Notes: generated by a model not told the origin, from the sequence alone. Counted from the stretch's first letter, positions 42,073 through 52,507 are shown. The stretch: 64,000 nt of DNA from Nocardioides aromaticivorans (GCF_013408525.1 NZ_JACBZM010000001.1:3658001-3722000), one strand, 5' to 3'. Numbers and translations are program-made.

Positions 42073-44040
42073 ATGGGCTCCTTGTTCGCCTTCACGCTGC
42101 TGGGCCTGTTCACCGGAGCGGCGTACGCGATCATGGCCTCCGGCCTGGTGCTGACCTACACCACGACGCGGGTCTTCAACATCGCCCACGGCGCGTTCGG
42201 GATGGTGCTGGCCTTCACGTTCTGGGACTTCACCCAGCGCCAGGGGCTGCCGACCCTGCTCTCGTTGTTCCTCGTGCTCGGGGTGGTGGCGCCCGCGATC
42301 GGCTGGTTCATCCAGCGCTTCGTCACCCGCGGGCTGGGGGAGGGGCCGGTCTCGGTCGCGCTGGTCGTGACCGTCGGGCTGCTGGTCGGCCTGATCGGCC
42401 TGGCCCAGCAGATCTGGAAGCCGGAGGCGCGGGTCCTGCTGCCGTTCTACGCCGACACCGGGTGGCAGCTCGGCGACACCTACATCACCGCCCACCAGGT
42501 CGTCACGATCATCTGCTCGGTCGTCGTCGCGGTCGGGCTCTACCTCCTGCTGAACCGCACCCGGATCGGTACGGCGATGCGGGCCTCCGTCGACAACCCC
42601 GAGCTGCTCAAGCTGTTCGGCGGCCGACCGGACACGGTCGCCGCGCTCGCCTGGGCGATCGGCATGTCGCTCGCCGCGCTCGGTGGCATCCTGCTGACGC
42701 CGGTCGTCGGCCTCGACTACTACGCCCTGACGCTGCTGGTCATCAACGCGTACGCCGCCGCCATGCTGGGCCGGCTCAAGAGCCTCCCGCTGACCTTCGC
42801 CGGTGCGATGGGCCTGGGCATCCTCGAGTCGTGGGCGGTCGCCTACCTGCCCACCGACGGCTTCTGGTCCACGGTGCGCCCGGTCATCCCGGCGCTGTTC
42901 CTGTTCGCGATCGTGGTGCTGATGCCACAGGCGCAGCTGCGCATCGGCCAGGTGAAGGGCATCATCGCGGCTCCGGTGCCCTCGGTGACGAAGGCGGTGG
43001 GCTCGGGCGCCGGGCTGCTCGCGGTGGCCTTCGTGCTGATCTCGCTGGTGTCGCGGGCCGACGTGCTGCTGATCGGTGTCGCGGCGACGTACGCGATGGT
43101 CATGCTGTCCCTCGTCCTGCTGACCGGGTACGGCGGCCACGTCTCCCTCGCGCAGTTCACCTTCGCCGGCGTCGGCGCCCTGGCCTACGCCAAGCTCGAC
43201 GAGCCCAACCTGTTCGGGCTCGCGATGGCCGCGCTGATCTCCGCGGCGGTCGGCGCCCTGGTCGCGCTGCCGGTGCTGCGGCTGACCGGGCTCTACCTCG
43301 CCCTGTCGACCATGGCCTTCGCGGTGCTGATGGACAAGATGATCTTCCAGGCCGAGTTCGCCTTCAAGTTCAACGGCACGCTCGCCACCGAGCGGCTCTC
43401 GATCCTCGGCGTGCGGATCGGCAGCGACACGTCCTACGTGTGGTTCATGGTCCTCTGCTTCGTGCTGATGGGGCTGCTCCTGCTGTGGCTGCGCCGAGGC
43501 GCCCTGGGCCGGATCCTGATCGCGATGCGCGACAGCCCGTCCGGCTGCGGCACCCTCGGGCTGGACCTGCGGTGGTTCCGGGTCGGGCTGTTCTCGCTGT
43601 CGGCCGGCATGGCCGGCCTCGCCGGCGGCCTCTTCGCCGGACTGCGCGGGACGGTCGGCGCCGCGGACTTCCTCTACTTCCAGTCGCTGCTGGTGCTGCT
43701 GCTGGCGGTCGTCTTCGGGGTCACCTCGGTGACCGGCGCCCTGCTCGGCGGCACCGCGCTGATGCTGCTGCCGGTCTGGCAGTCCTCGCAGCCCGAGCTG
43801 GCCGGCCTGCTGTTCGCCGTCCTCGGCTTCGGTGCGGTCCTGCTCGGCCGCGACCCCAACGGGATCGCCAACCACCTGTTCAAGCTCGGCCGGTGGGGGA
43901 CCGGGCGGGTCCTGCCGCGCTGGGAGGAGCAGCTGCGCGAGCGGCTCAACGGGCTGCTCAAGGCGACCCGGCCCGAGCCCGCCCGCTCGATCGACGCCCT
44001 GGTCGATGCCGGCATCGAGGAACCGAAGGGAGTGGGCTGA
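42073..44040 (+). CDS. Fused LivH-LivM-type ABC permease
   Basis: A 655-residue integral membrane protein combining the two permease subunits normally encoded separately. The LivH-like half (to about residue 290) contains YAIMASGLVLTYTTTRVFNIAHGAF-type sequence, IGTAMRASVDNPELLKLFG and an Ala/Gly coupling loop. The LivM-like half starts near VGSGAGLLAVAF and contains LLTGYGGHVSLAQFTFAGVGALAY, GRILIAMRDSPSG and the terminal coupling helix. The tail after residue 590 is basic and cytoplasmic (RWEEQLRERLNGLLKATR). Both transmembrane halves are present, so the permease may form the whole pore. ATG 42073 is 12 nt after the binding-protein stop. Confidence 0.92.
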   Translation: MGSLFAFTLLGLFTGAAYAIMASGLVLTYTTTRVFNIAHGAFGMVLAFTFWDFTQRQGLPTLLSLFLVLGVVAPAIGWFIQRFVTRGLGEGPVSVALVVTVGLLVGLIGLAQQIWKPEARVLLPFYADTGWQLGDTYITAHQVVTIICSVVVAVGLYLLLNRTRIGTAMRASVDNPELLKLFGGRPDTVAALAWAIGMSLAALGGILLTPVVGLDYYALTLLVINAYAAAMLGRLKSLPLTFAGAMGLGILESWAVAYLPTDGFWSTVRPVIPALFLFAIVVLMPQAQLRIGQVKGIIAAPVPSVTKAVGSGAGLLAVAFVLISLVSRADVLLIGVAATYAMVMLSLVLLTGYGGHVSLAQFTFAGVGALAYAKLDEPNLFGLAMAALISAAVGALVALPVLRLTGLYLALSTMAFAVLMDKMIFQAEFAFKFNGTLATERLSILGVRIGSDTSYVWFMVLCFVLMGLLLLWLRRGALGRILIAMRDSPSGCGTLGLDLRWFRVGLFSLSAGMAGLAGGLFAGLRGTVGAADFLYFQSLLVLLLAVVFGVTSVTGALLGGTALMLLPVWQSSQPELAGLLFAVLGFGAVLLGRDPNGIANHLFKLGRWGTGRVLPRWEEQLRERLNGLLKATRPEPARSIDALVDAGIEEPKGVG

Positions 44041-44041
44041 C

Positions 44042-44847
44042 ATGGGTCGACACAGCTCCTCGGCACTGCTCGAGGTCGACGACGTGATCGTGAGGTTCGG
44101 CGGCGTCACCGCGGTCAACCGCGCGACCTTCAGCGCCCACCGCGGCCAGATCACCGGGCTGATCGGGCCCAACGGCGCCGGCAAGACCACGTGCTTCAAC
44201 GTGATCACCGGGCTGCAGAAGCCGACGTCGGGGCGGGTCCGCTACCAGGACCGCGATGTCACCCGGTGGCCGGTCCACAGGCGGGCCAAGCACGGCGTCG
44301 GGCGCACCTTCCAGCGGCTGGAGGCCTTCGGCTCGCTGACGGTGCGGGACAACGTGCGCGTCGCGCGCGACATCCACGGCGGCCCGCTCGCGTGGGTCCG
44401 CCCCTCCGGACGGTCCGCGCTGGAGATCGACGTACTGCTGGACCGCGTCGGCATCGGGCAGTACGCCGACGAGCGGGCCGACTCGATCCCGACCGGCACC
44501 GCCCGGCTGCTCGAGCTCGCCCGGGCACTGGCCTGCAACCCGCAGCTGCTGCTGCTCGACGAGCCCTCCTCCGGGCTCGACGAGTCGGAGACCGACGCCT
44601 TCGGCGACCTGCTCAAGGACCTCGCCGCCGAGGGCGCCGCGATCCTCATGGTGGAGCACGACATGGACCTGGTGATGGCGGTCTGCGACGACATCCACGT
44701 GCTCGACTTCGGCCAGATCATCGCCTCGGGCGCGCCGGCCGACATCCGCACCGACCCCGTCGTGCAGCGCGCCTACCTCGGCTACGCCGAGGTGGACCAC
44801 TCCGGCGACGGGGAGATCGACCACACCACCGAGCTGGGAGTCGTGTC

Positions 44848-44851
<4 letters not shown>
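44042..44851 (+). CDS. livG: LivG-type ABC ATPase with atypical signature motif
   Basis: A 269-residue ATP-binding subunit. Walker A is GPNGAGKTT (about residues 40-48), the Q-loop region reads GVGRTFQRLEAF, Walker B is LLLLDEPSSGLD, and the His switch sits in MVEHDMDLV. The ABC signature, normally LSxGQ, is here SIPTGTARLLELARALA, lacking the Ser-Gly-Gly core. In half-site ABC dimers one degenerate signature is tolerated, so this subunit may supply the inactive site. The ATG is one base after the permease stop. It overlaps livF by four bases. Confidence 0.9.
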
Positions 44852-45563
<712 letters not shown>

Positions 45564-45567
<4 letters not shown>

Positions 45568-47171
45568 CCCGTCGAAACCAACGCAGGACCCGACTCCTGA
45601 TCACCGGCGGGATCCTCGCGTCCACGCTCCCGCTGACCGGGGCGCCCCTGGCGGCCCAGCCCGCGCAGGCCGCGGACGGGGAGCCGTCGTACGGCGGCTT
45701 CACGGCCCAGGCCTGGTCGAGCCCGGTCCGGATCGAGGTGTTCGAGCCGAGCCTGCCGATCCCCGTCGACGCCGGCATCGCCCAGCTGGAGTTCGACATG
45801 GGCTACAGCAAGGTGAAGGCCGACTCCGGCATGTCGAGCGGCCGCTCCAGCCTGTTCTGGCCCGGCGACCCGGTCGGCGAGGGCCTCAAGACCTTCGCCG
45901 AGCAGCTCGGCCTGCCGCCGACGCCCCTCACCGAGAACGGCTACCCGGTCCAGGTGAACTCGCAGTACCCCGGCGACACCCCGACCCAGAAGGACAACAA
46001 GATCCCGGGGACGATCCAGCAGACGACGTCCGGTGACCGTACGGCGATCGCCGAGACCGGCTTCTCGCCCGACGGGGCCGTGCTCGGCCCCGACGAGGAC
46101 GGTGGCGGCGGCGGGGGCTCCGGCAACCCGGTCACCGACCTCACCGACCAGCTCCAGGGCCTGCTCACCGGTGGGCTCGGCGGTGCCAAGGCGACGGCCG
46201 CCCCGGGCAACCCGCTCGGCCTCATCGTCGACGTCGACGGCTACGTGTCGGTCAGCAAGATGGACGCGACCGGCGCCAACAAGGCGGCCCCGGTCTCCAC
46301 GGTCTCCCGGTCCACCCTCGGTGAGATCCGGCTGCTCGGCGGCCTGATCACCCTGGGCGGGGTCGAGACGGTCGCCCGCGCGACCACCGACGGCGCGACC
46401 GGCAAGGCCAGCGGCAAGGCGGTCTACGGGAAGATGGCGATCGCCGGCCAGGAGTTCGGCTTCGGTCCCGACGGGGCCATCGTCAGCGGCAAGACGATGC
46501 CGATCCCCGGCCTGCAGGACCTTCCCGCCAACGCGCTCGAGCAGCTCGGCATCACGATCTCGGTGCCGAAGCCGGTCCGCACGGTCGAGGGCGACCAGGC
46601 CACCAGCGAGTCCGCCGGCCTGCGGATCACCATCGACACCAAGCTCCTCTCGCCGCTGCTCAAGGCGCTCCCGCTCAGCACCATCACCAGCCTGATCCCG
46701 GACATGCCCGGCCAGGCCGGCCAGCTCAAGGGCGTCCTGTCGGGCCTCTCGACGCTGTCGCCGAAGATCGTGCTCACCGTCGGCGTGGCCCGGGCGAGCG
46801 TCGACACGGTGCCCCCGATCGACGTCCCGCCCGTCACCCCGGGCGGGACGGTGACCCCGCCGACGACCAGCACGCCCAAGCCCGCGGCCGGCTCGGTCGG
46901 CGTACCTCCGGCTGCCGGTGCTCCGGCCCCCGCCGGCGCCGCTCCGGCGCCCGCCGCCGACACGCCGGTCGCCGACCTCGTCGACGCGGCCCCGGCCAGC
47001 TCGGGCCTGCCGCCGCTGGGCTCGATCCCCGGCATGCTCCTGGTCGCCGCATTCCTGGCGGCGGCCATCGCGGGCAGCTGGTTCCGACGGCTCGGCGCCG
47101 CCGCCCTCGGCGCCGGTGCCCCCTGTGCCCACGGCCTCGAGAGCGGCCTCCCCGACCTCCGCAAAGCCTGA
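45564..47171 (+). CDS. Secreted membrane-anchored protein of unknown function in the ABC uptake operon
   Basis: A 535-residue exported protein without a recognised family. It has an N-terminal signal peptide (RRTRLLITGGILASTLPLTGA to ...AQPAQAAD, about 1-38) and a large beta-rich ectodomain. A Gly-rich segment (DGGGGGGSGN) and a Pro/Thr/Ala-rich stalk (about 410-475) follow. One C-terminal membrane helix (PGMLLVAAFLAAAIAGSWF) and a short tail complete it. Translation is coupled to livF by ATGA overlap. This position suggests it presents or collects a substrate for the transporter at the cell surface (inference). No catalytic motif is visible. Confidence 0.75.
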
Positions 47172-47187
47172 TCGAAAGGTCTGAGCC

Positions 47188-47754
47188 ATGACCGTCTCCT
47201 CCACCCCCGCCAGCGGTGCCCGGACCGGAAGCCTCGGGGCCATGCCGAAGGCGGGCCAGTCCCGCTCCGGGATCGCGCCGCTGAAGAACGACAACGCCGC
47301 CCTGCTGCAGGTCGTGCTCTTCTGGGTGGGCGCGATCCTGCTGCCGCTCGGGCTCGTGGTCATCGTGCTCGGCTGGTACGGCGCCGCGAACACGCCGTAC
47401 CAGTACGACCAGCTGTCCTACCTGGTCTCCGGCGGCCTGCTCGGCCTCGGGCTGACCTTCTGCGGCGGGTTCCTCTACTTCGGGGCGTGGCTGGCGCGGA
47501 TCGCCGCCGACGGACGGGAGTCGTCGAAGCGGCTGGCCGACACGCTGCTGCTGCTCGCCGAGGTCAGCGCCACCGGTGCCACCACCGACGCGAGCGGCGT
47601 GGACCTGGGCGCCATCCCGGTCACGGCCGGCGACGGGACGACCATGCACCGCCGTGACTGCGCCCTGATCGCCCATCGCGACGACCTGGCGCCGGTCGGC
47701 GAGGCCAACGCGCACCTCACCGCGTGTCGGGTCTGCCGGCCGGGATCGAGGTAG
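47188..47754 (+). CDS. Two-helix membrane protein of unknown function in the ABC uptake operon
   Basis: A 188-residue membrane protein. A flexible N-terminus precedes helix one (LLQVVLFWVGAILLPLGLVVIVLGW, about 39-63) and helix two (LVSGGLLGLGLTFCGGFLYFGAWLA, about 80-104). The cytoplasmic tail contains an Arg/Asp-Cys block (MHRRDCALIAHRDDL) and a final CRVCRPG; the Cys and His residues could bind a metal. Unknown family. It lies 16 nt after the surface protein and 7 nt before the TetR gene, so it belongs to the same operon. It may assist the surface protein or transporter (inference). Confidence 0.72.
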   Translation: MTVSSTPASGARTGSLGAMPKAGQSRSGIAPLKNDNAALLQVVLFWVGAILLPLGLVVIVLGWYGAANTPYQYDQLSYLVSGGLLGLGLTFCGGFLYFGAWLARIAADGRESSKRLADTLLLLAEVSATGATTDASGVDLGAIPVTAGDGTTMHRRDCALIAHRDDLAPVGEANAHLTACRVCRPGSR

Positions 47755-47761
47755 TGGAACG

Positions 47762-48427
47762 ATGCCGGGTGTGGACGTCGCGACGGAGACACCGCCAGGG
47801 GCACCGCCCGGCACGTTGCTGAGCGCCAAGGGCACCCGGCTCAACCGTCGCGGCCTGGAGACCCGGCGGCTGCTGCTGCGCGAGGCGGTCCACTGCCTCG
47901 CCGAAGGCGGTCCCGAGGCCGTCAGCGCCAACGCGGTCGCCCGGCGGGCGGGCGCGACGTGGGGCACGATCCAGCACCAGTTCGGCGACGCCGACGGGCT
48001 GTGGGCGGCCGTGCTCGACCACATCGCCGGTCTCGCCGGCTTCGCCGAGCTGGTCGTGCCGGCCCACCCGAGCGTGGCCGACCGGGTGGAGGCCGTCATC
48101 GACCTGATGTGGCGCTCGGTCCAGCTGCCGACCGCGGCCGCCTTCTACCAGCTCCGGTCCGGCCTGCCCCACCGCCGCGACCAGCTCGAGGAGTCCTTCC
48201 CCCGCACCGCCCAGGCGATCGCCCGCTGGGACGAGGAGTGGGCCGCCCTGTGCGAGCGCTCCTTCGCCGGCCTCGGCCTCGACGCGAGCAAGGTGATGCG
48301 GGTGCGACACCTGCTGCCGAGCGCGCTGCGCGGGCTCTTCGCCGAGGGTGGCCTCGGTGGCTACGTCGACGTCGAGGAGGCCCGGCAGGGCCTCAGGGAC
48401 GCGCTGACGGCCTACCTGACGAGCTGA
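47762..48427 (+). CDS. TetR-family transcriptional regulator ending the ABC uptake operon
   Basis: A 221-residue TetR-family regulator. The N-terminal helix-turn-helix (LLLREAVHCLAEGGPEAVSANAVARRAGATWGTIQHQFGD, about 37-76) is typical, with WGTIQHQFGD as the recognition-helix end. The C-terminal ligand pocket is variable. As the last gene of the transporter operon it is a likely autoregulator acting on the inverted repeat at 40496-40509; no direct proof is in the sequence. Its last 35 coding bases overlap the convergent MFS gene. The ligand is probably the transported compound (inference). Confidence 0.9.
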   Translation: MPGVDVATETPPGAPPGTLLSAKGTRLNRRGLETRRLLLREAVHCLAEGGPEAVSANAVARRAGATWGTIQHQFGDADGLWAAVLDHIAGLAGFAELVVPAHPSVADRVEAVIDLMWRSVQLPTAAAFYQLRSGLPHRRDQLEESFPRTAQAIARWDEEWAALCERSFAGLGLDASKVMRVRHLLPSALRGLFAEGGLGGYVDVEEARQGLRDALTAYLTS

Positions 48428-49595
48428 CCGCGGCGCCGGCACCGGCCGTGGACGGGGTGCTGAACCACCGGGCCAGCGGCAGCAGCGCGAGCACCAGCAC
48501 GGTCGGTACGACGAACCCGAACCGCAGCTGGTCCTGGCCGACCACGCCCGTGAGCACCGCGCCGAGCAGGCCGCCCACGTAGTTGAACTGGTTGAAGCGG
48601 GCGATCACCGCGTCCACCCGCTCGACCGAGCCACCGGCGATCCGCGCGGCCGCGGAGAAGCTGAGCGGCGCGACCACCGAGATGCCGGTGCCGACGACCG
48701 TGAAGCCGAGCACGGCGACCGGCCAGGACGGGGCCACGCTGACCACGACCAGCCCCGCCGAGGCGACGACCGCCCCGACGCGCAGGACCGGCACGGCGCC
48801 GTACTGCTGCACGAGGCGGTCGCCGGCGAGCCGGACGAGGAGGCTGGCGAGCAGGTAGGGCAGCGTGGCGAGGGCGACCCAGCGCGACGGCGCGTGCAGC
48901 ACCTCGTCGATGTAGACCGCGCCCCACGTCTGGGCGGCGGTGTCGACCATGTAGAAGACCACCATGCCGAGGCCGACCATCAGGATCGGCCGCCACGGCA
49001 CGCCCGGCAGGTCGCCGCCGGCGGCGTGGTCGAAGGCCCGGCTCGCCTCGCGGGGCAGGAAGCCGGCGGCCGCCATGGCGACGGCCACGACGCCGATGAG
49101 CGCCGACCAGCCGAGGTCGAGGTCCGCCGTGGCGAGCGTGGTCGCGGCACCCAGGAGCCCGCCGAAGGTCCACCCGCCGTGGAAGCTCGGCAGGATCGGC
49201 CGGCCGTAGGCCCGCTCGATGGCGACCGCCTGCATGTTGGTCGACGCGTCCACGACGCCGAGCGCGACGCCGTACACGCCGACGCCGAGGAGGTACGCCG
49301 CCCACACGGGCGCGGCCAGCATCAACCCCGCGCCCGCACCCACCAGCACGAGGCCGGCGCGCAGGAGGTGGGCGCTGGAGGTGCGGGGCGCCAGCCGCTC
49401 GGCGACGACCGAGCCGAGGCCTGCCAGCAGCACGATCGCGAGCAGCACGGCCGAGACGCCGAGCTCGCCGAGGTCCCATCGGTCCTTGATGTCGGGCAGC
49501 CGGGTGGTGAGCCCGATGAACACGAAGCCCTGGGTGGCGAAGGCCCCGGCGACGGCGAGGCGGCGGCGGGCGATCGGGACCCCGGCTTCTGGCAT
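48393..49595 (-). CDS. MFS transporter
   Basis: Major facilitator superfamily protein of 400 residues with about twelve hydrophobic segments. The first is VAGAFATQGFVFIGLTTRLPDIKDRW, typical of the sugar/drug MFS group that includes fucose-permease-like members. VASTNMQAVAIER and NQFNYVGGLLGAVL are characteristic later elements. The substrate is unknown. The ATG at 49595 has CAGGAT 6 nt upstream. The 3' end overlaps the TetR gene by 35 nt. The histidine phosphatase gene is divergent with 57 nt between starts. Confidence 0.9.
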   Translation of the reverse strand: MPEAGVPIARRRLAVAGAFATQGFVFIGLTTRLPDIKDRWDLGELGVSAVLLAIVLLAGLGSVVAERLAPRTSSAHLLRAGLVLVGAGAGLMLAAPVWAAYLLGVGVYGVALGVVDASTNMQAVAIERAYGRPILPSFHGGWTFGGLLGAATTLATADLDLGWSALIGVVAVAMAAAGFLPREASRAFDHAAGGDLPGVPWRPILMVGLGMVVFYMVDTAAQTWGAVYIDEVLHAPSRWVALATLPYLLASLLVRLAGDRLVQQYGAVPVLRVGAVVASAGLVVVSVAPSWPVAVLGFTVVGTGISVVAPLSFSAAARIAGGSVERVDAVIARFNQFNYVGGLLGAVLTGVVGQDQLRFGFVVPTVLVLALLPLARWFSTPSTAGAGAAVSSSGRPSARP

Positions 49596-49652
49596 GTCCG
49601 GATCCTGCCACTGCCGCGGGGCAGCGGCGCGGCGACTGGCAGGATTGGGGCC

Positions 49653-50213
49653 ATGGCCGACACCGTGACCCTCGTCCGCCACGGCGCCACGGAGTGGAGC
49701 GTGTCGGGGCAGCACACCTCGACGACCGACCTGCCGCTGCTGCCGGAGGGCGAGCAGGGCGCGCTCGACGTGGCGGCCCGGCTGGAGCGGACGAGCTTCG
49801 CGGAGGTGCTCACCAGCCCGCTGAAGCGCGCCCGCCGCACCGCCGAGCTCGCCGGCTTCCCCGACGCGGAGATCTGCGACGACCTCGTCGAGTGGCGCTA
49901 CGGCGACTACGAGGGCCGCCGTACGGCGGAGATCCGCGAGGACGTGCCGGGCTGGACGCTCTGGACCCACGGCGCCCCGGGCGGCGAGTCGGCCGACGAG
50001 GTCGCGGCGCGCTGCGACCGCGTCGTCGAGCGGATCCGCGCCGCGTCCGGTCCGGTCCTCGTCTTCGCGCACGGCCACGTGCTGCGCGTGCTGACCGCCC
50101 GCTGGCTCGGCCTGCCCCCGTCGGAGGGACGCCTGTTCCGGCTGGACACCTCGACGATCTCCGTGCTCGGCCACGAGCGCGAGACGCCGGTGCTGCTGCG
50201 CTGGAACTCCTGA
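49653..50213 (+). CDS. Histidine phosphatase (phosphoglycerate mutase-like)
   Basis: A 186-residue acid phosphatase of the histidine phosphatase superfamily. The phosphoenzyme His is in LVRHGATEW (residue 10). The second Arg is in SPLKRARRTAEL, the acid Glu in CDDLVEWRYGDYEGR, and the second active-site His in VFAHGHVLRVL. It acts on small phosphate esters in the cytoplasm; the substrate is not evident. Position near the ParA, helicase and ferritin-like genes resembles M. tuberculosis Rv3214 (gpm2) and its neighbours. CAGGAT ends 7 nt before the ATG. Confidence 0.92.
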   Translation: MADTVTLVRHGATEWSVSGQHTSTTDLPLLPEGEQGALDVAARLERTSFAEVLTSPLKRARRTAELAGFPDAEICDDLVEWRYGDYEGRRTAEIREDVPGWTLWTHGAPGGESADEVAARCDRVVERIRAASGPVLVFAHGHVLRVLTARWLGLPPSEGRLFRLDTSTISVLGHERETPVLLRWNS

Positions 50214-50276
50214 CGCCGTCGCGGCCCGGCGCGGCGGTACTTGACGAACCCGCGTTCGCGCAGCACGGTGGCGGAC

Positions 50277-50957
50277 ATGTCCAGCGAGCAGCAGGGCGCC
50301 GCGGGCGGCGTCCGGGTCGAGTGCCCGCGCTGCCCCGCGCCGGTCGCCGAGACCGGTGACGGACGCTGGTCGTGCCCCGAGCACGGCATCGTCGTCCCGC
50401 TGTGGCGGCCCACCGGTTCGTCGTACGACGCCTTCGCAAGCCACCTGCAGCGCGTCGGCGGGTTCCCGACCTACCTCCCGTGGCCGCTCGGACCGGGCTG
50501 GAGCGTCACCGACTTCGCCGCGGTCGCGACCGGCGACGGTGAGGCTCGGGCGACGATGACCTGCGTGTCGGGGTCCAGCCAGCTCGACGGGCCGGTCGAC
50601 GTGATCGTGGTCAGCGAGGAGCCGGGGACCGGCTTCGGCGCCCGGGTCGCGGGACTCACCGAGGAGGGGGCCGCCCGGCTCGACCCCGGCCACGAGATCG
50701 GCGACGGGCCGGCCCCGGTGCGGGTGCGCGTCGACCAGCACCCGGTGGGCCTGTGGCCGGTGTCGGTCAGCGCGACGCCGGGGGAGTGGGACCGCTCGGT
50801 CGTCGCCGGCGAGGCCGGCGGACGGTGGCTGTGGCTGGTGCTGCGACCGGCGTCGGCGATCCTGCTGCTGCGCGACGACTGGATCCTGCGCGACGTCTCC
50901 GCGACCGGGCCGGGCCTGGTGGCGCTGCCGTTCGGCGGCGCGGCACCCCCGTGGTGA
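50277..50957 (+). CDS. DUF6758 protein with zinc-ribbon-like N-terminus
   Basis: A 226-residue cytoplasmic protein of the DUF6758 type, function unknown. The N-terminus holds Cys pairs in VECPRCPAPV and WSCPEHG (about residues 14-38), a zinc-ribbon-like arrangement with His as fourth ligand. The remainder is beta-rich, with LPWPLGPGWSVTDFAAV and RWLWLVLRPASAILLL strands. The ATG at 50277 follows GGTGG; an in-frame TTG at 50241 is less likely. The PHP gene starts 58 nt downstream with its own promoter. Confidence 0.75.
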   Translation: MSSEQQGAAGGVRVECPRCPAPVAETGDGRWSCPEHGIVVPLWRPTGSSYDAFASHLQRVGGFPTYLPWPLGPGWSVTDFAAVATGDGEARATMTCVSGSSQLDGPVDVIVVSEEPGTGFGARVAGLTEEGAARLDPGHEIGDGPAPVRVRVDQHPVGLWPVSVSATPGEWDRSVVAGEAGGRWLWLVLRPASAILLLRDDWILRDVSATGPGLVALPFGGAAPPW

Positions 50958-50981
50958 CCACGCTCACCGCGACGACGCGTC

Positions 50982-50994
50982 GTTGTCTGACAAT
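50982..50994. promoter_or_regulatory. Palindrome GTTGTCTGACAAT upstream of the PHP gene
   Basis: Exact reverse complement of the 13 bases at 4296-4308. In both places it lies 20-30 nt before a gene start, reading identically in the gene's direction. GntR-type operator pattern; regulator unknown. Confidence 0.35.
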
Positions 50995-51003
50995 CCGCGG
51001 CAC

Positions 51004-51009
51004 TAACCT
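51004..51009 (+). promoter_or_regulatory. -10-like TAACCT before the PHP gene
   Basis: TAACCT ends 6 nt before the GTG at 51016; leaderless promoter candidate. The palindrome at 50982 sits at the -35 position. Confidence 0.48.
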
Positions 51010-51015
51010 CGTCCA

Positions 51016-51885
51016 GTGACGATCGACCTCCACACCCACTCCCGCGTCAGCGACGGCACCGCCGCGCCGCGCGACCTGGTGCACGCCGCCAAGGCAGCGG
51101 GCCTGGACGTCGTCGCGCTGACCGACCACGACACCACGCTCGGGTGGGACGAGGCGGCGGCCGCCGCCGAGGAGGTCGGCATCGGGCTGGTCCGTGGCAT
51201 CGAGGTCAGCACCCGCTTCCACGACGCCGGCGTGCACCTGCTGGCCTACCTGCCCGACCCCGCCGACGCCGCGCTGCAGGCCGAGCTGGCCCGGATCGTC
51301 CAGGGCCGCGAGGACCGCGTGCCCACCATGCTGGCGCGCCTGCGCGACCTCGGCATCCCCGCCACCGAGGAGGCGCTCGCCGCCTCCGCGGGCGACAGCG
51401 AGATCACCGGGCGCCCCCACGTGGCCGACCTGCTGGTCCGCCTCGGCGTCGTCCGCGACCGCGACCAGGCCTTCGCCGAGTACCTCTCCGACGGCGGCCC
51501 CGCCTTCGTCGACCGGTACGCCGCCGACCTGGTCGAGATGATCGCGCTGGTGCGCGGTGCCGGTGGCGTCCCGGTGATCGCCCACCCGTGGGGACGCGGC
51601 TCGGCGCACGTCCTGGACGAGCCCGCCATCGTCGTACTCAAGGAGGCGGGGCTGGTCGGCCTCGAGGTCGACCACCTCGACCACGACCCGCACTCGCGCG
51701 GCCGGCTGCGCGAGATCGCGGGCCGCCTCGACCTCGTCGTGACCGGCTCCAGCGACCACCACGGCACCGGCAAGACGGGCCACGACCTCGGCTGCGAGAC
51801 CACGGCGCCCCACCAGCTGGCGCGGATCCTCGACCTGGCCGCGACCCTCGGGTCGCCCACCACGATCGTCGGAAGGGAGGACTGA
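51016..51885 (+). CDS. PHP-domain phosphoesterase
   Basis: A 289-residue metal-dependent phosphoesterase of the PHP superfamily. The metal-binding HxH is in MTIDLHTHSRVSDGT (residues 6-8). The second motif is LTDHDTTLGWDE, His in FHDAGVHLLAY, and later GRPHVADLLV, VIAHPWGRG and GSSDHHGTG supply further ligands, so the trinuclear site looks complete. Members of this clade (for example YciV/RNase AM-like) hydrolyse nucleoside 3',5'-bisphosphates or trim RNA; the exact activity is inferred. MarC starts 2 nt after its stop, so the two are co-transcribed. Confidence 0.9.
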   Translation: MTIDLHTHSRVSDGTAAPRDLVHAAKAAGLDVVALTDHDTTLGWDEAAAAAEEVGIGLVRGIEVSTRFHDAGVHLLAYLPDPADAALQAELARIVQGREDRVPTMLARLRDLGIPATEEALAASAGDSEITGRPHVADLLVRLGVVRDRDQAFAEYLSDGGPAFVDRYAADLVEMIALVRGAGGVPVIAHPWGRGSAHVLDEPAIVVLKEAGLVGLEVDHLDHDPHSRGRLREIAGRLDLVVTGSSDHHGTGKTGHDLGCETTAPHQLARILDLAATLGSPTTIVGRED

Positions 51886-51887
51886 GC

Positions 51888-52496
51888 ATGGTCGAGCACG
51901 TGCTGCTCGTCGAGGTCTTCGTGACCCTCTTCGTGATCATGGACCCGGTCGGCACCGTGCCGATCTTCCTGTCGCTCACGGCCGGCCGCAGTCCGGCGAC
52001 GGCCCGCCGGGCCGCGTGGCAGGCGGTCGCGGTGTCCTTCCTCGTGATCACGCTGTTCGCCTTCTTCGGCCAGCAGATCTTCAACTACCTGCACATCTCG
52101 CTGCCCGCGCTGCAGTGCGCCGGCGGCCTGCTGCTGCTCCTGGTCGCCCTCGAGCTGCTGACCGGCAAGGAGGAGGAGCACAAGGCCAGCGGGGACGCGA
52201 ACATCGCGCTCGTCCCCCTCGGCACCCCGCTCCTCGCCGGGCCGGGCGCGATCGTCGCCACGATGCTGTTCGTCCAGGACATCGACGACTGGGCCAGCGG
52301 CATCTCCGTCGCCCTCGGCATCGTCGCCGTGCACCTCGCCCTGTGGGCCGCGATGCGCTACTCCCTGCCCATCCTGCGTCTGATCCGCGAGAGCGGCGTC
52401 CTGCTCGTCACCCGCATCGCCGGCCTCCTGCTCTCGGCCATCGCGGTCCAGCTCGTCGCCGACGCCGTCCGCGCCTTCATCGCCGGCGAAGGCTGA
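51888..52496 (+). CDS. MarC-family membrane protein
   Basis: A 202-residue integral membrane protein of the MarC family, originally linked to multiple antibiotic resistance but of unresolved function. Six hydrophobic segments are visible. Signature sequences are FVIMDPVGTVPIFLSLTAG in helix one and LVPLGTPLLAGPGAIVATML in the middle. A GGAAGGGAGG ribosome site lies 8 nt before the ATG, inside the end of the PHP gene. A periodic repeat array begins 11 nt after its stop. Confidence 0.9.
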   Translation: MVEHVLLVEVFVTLFVIMDPVGTVPIFLSLTAGRSPATARRAAWQAVAVSFLVITLFAFFGQQIFNYLHISLPALQCAGGLLLLLVALELLTGKEEEHKASGDANIALVPLGTPLLAGPGAIVATMLFVQDIDDWASGISVALGIVAVHLALWAAMRYSLPILRLIRESGVLLVTRIAGLLLSAIAVQLVADAVRAFIAGEG

Positions 52497-52507
52497 TCCC
52501 GCCCCGC

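Noticed and set aside
40519..44208. Open frame of more than 1200 codons on the minus strand opposite the ABC uptake genes
   Set aside because: Composition is dominated by Arg, Asp, Gln and His without domains, while the plus strand encodes clear transporter subunits.
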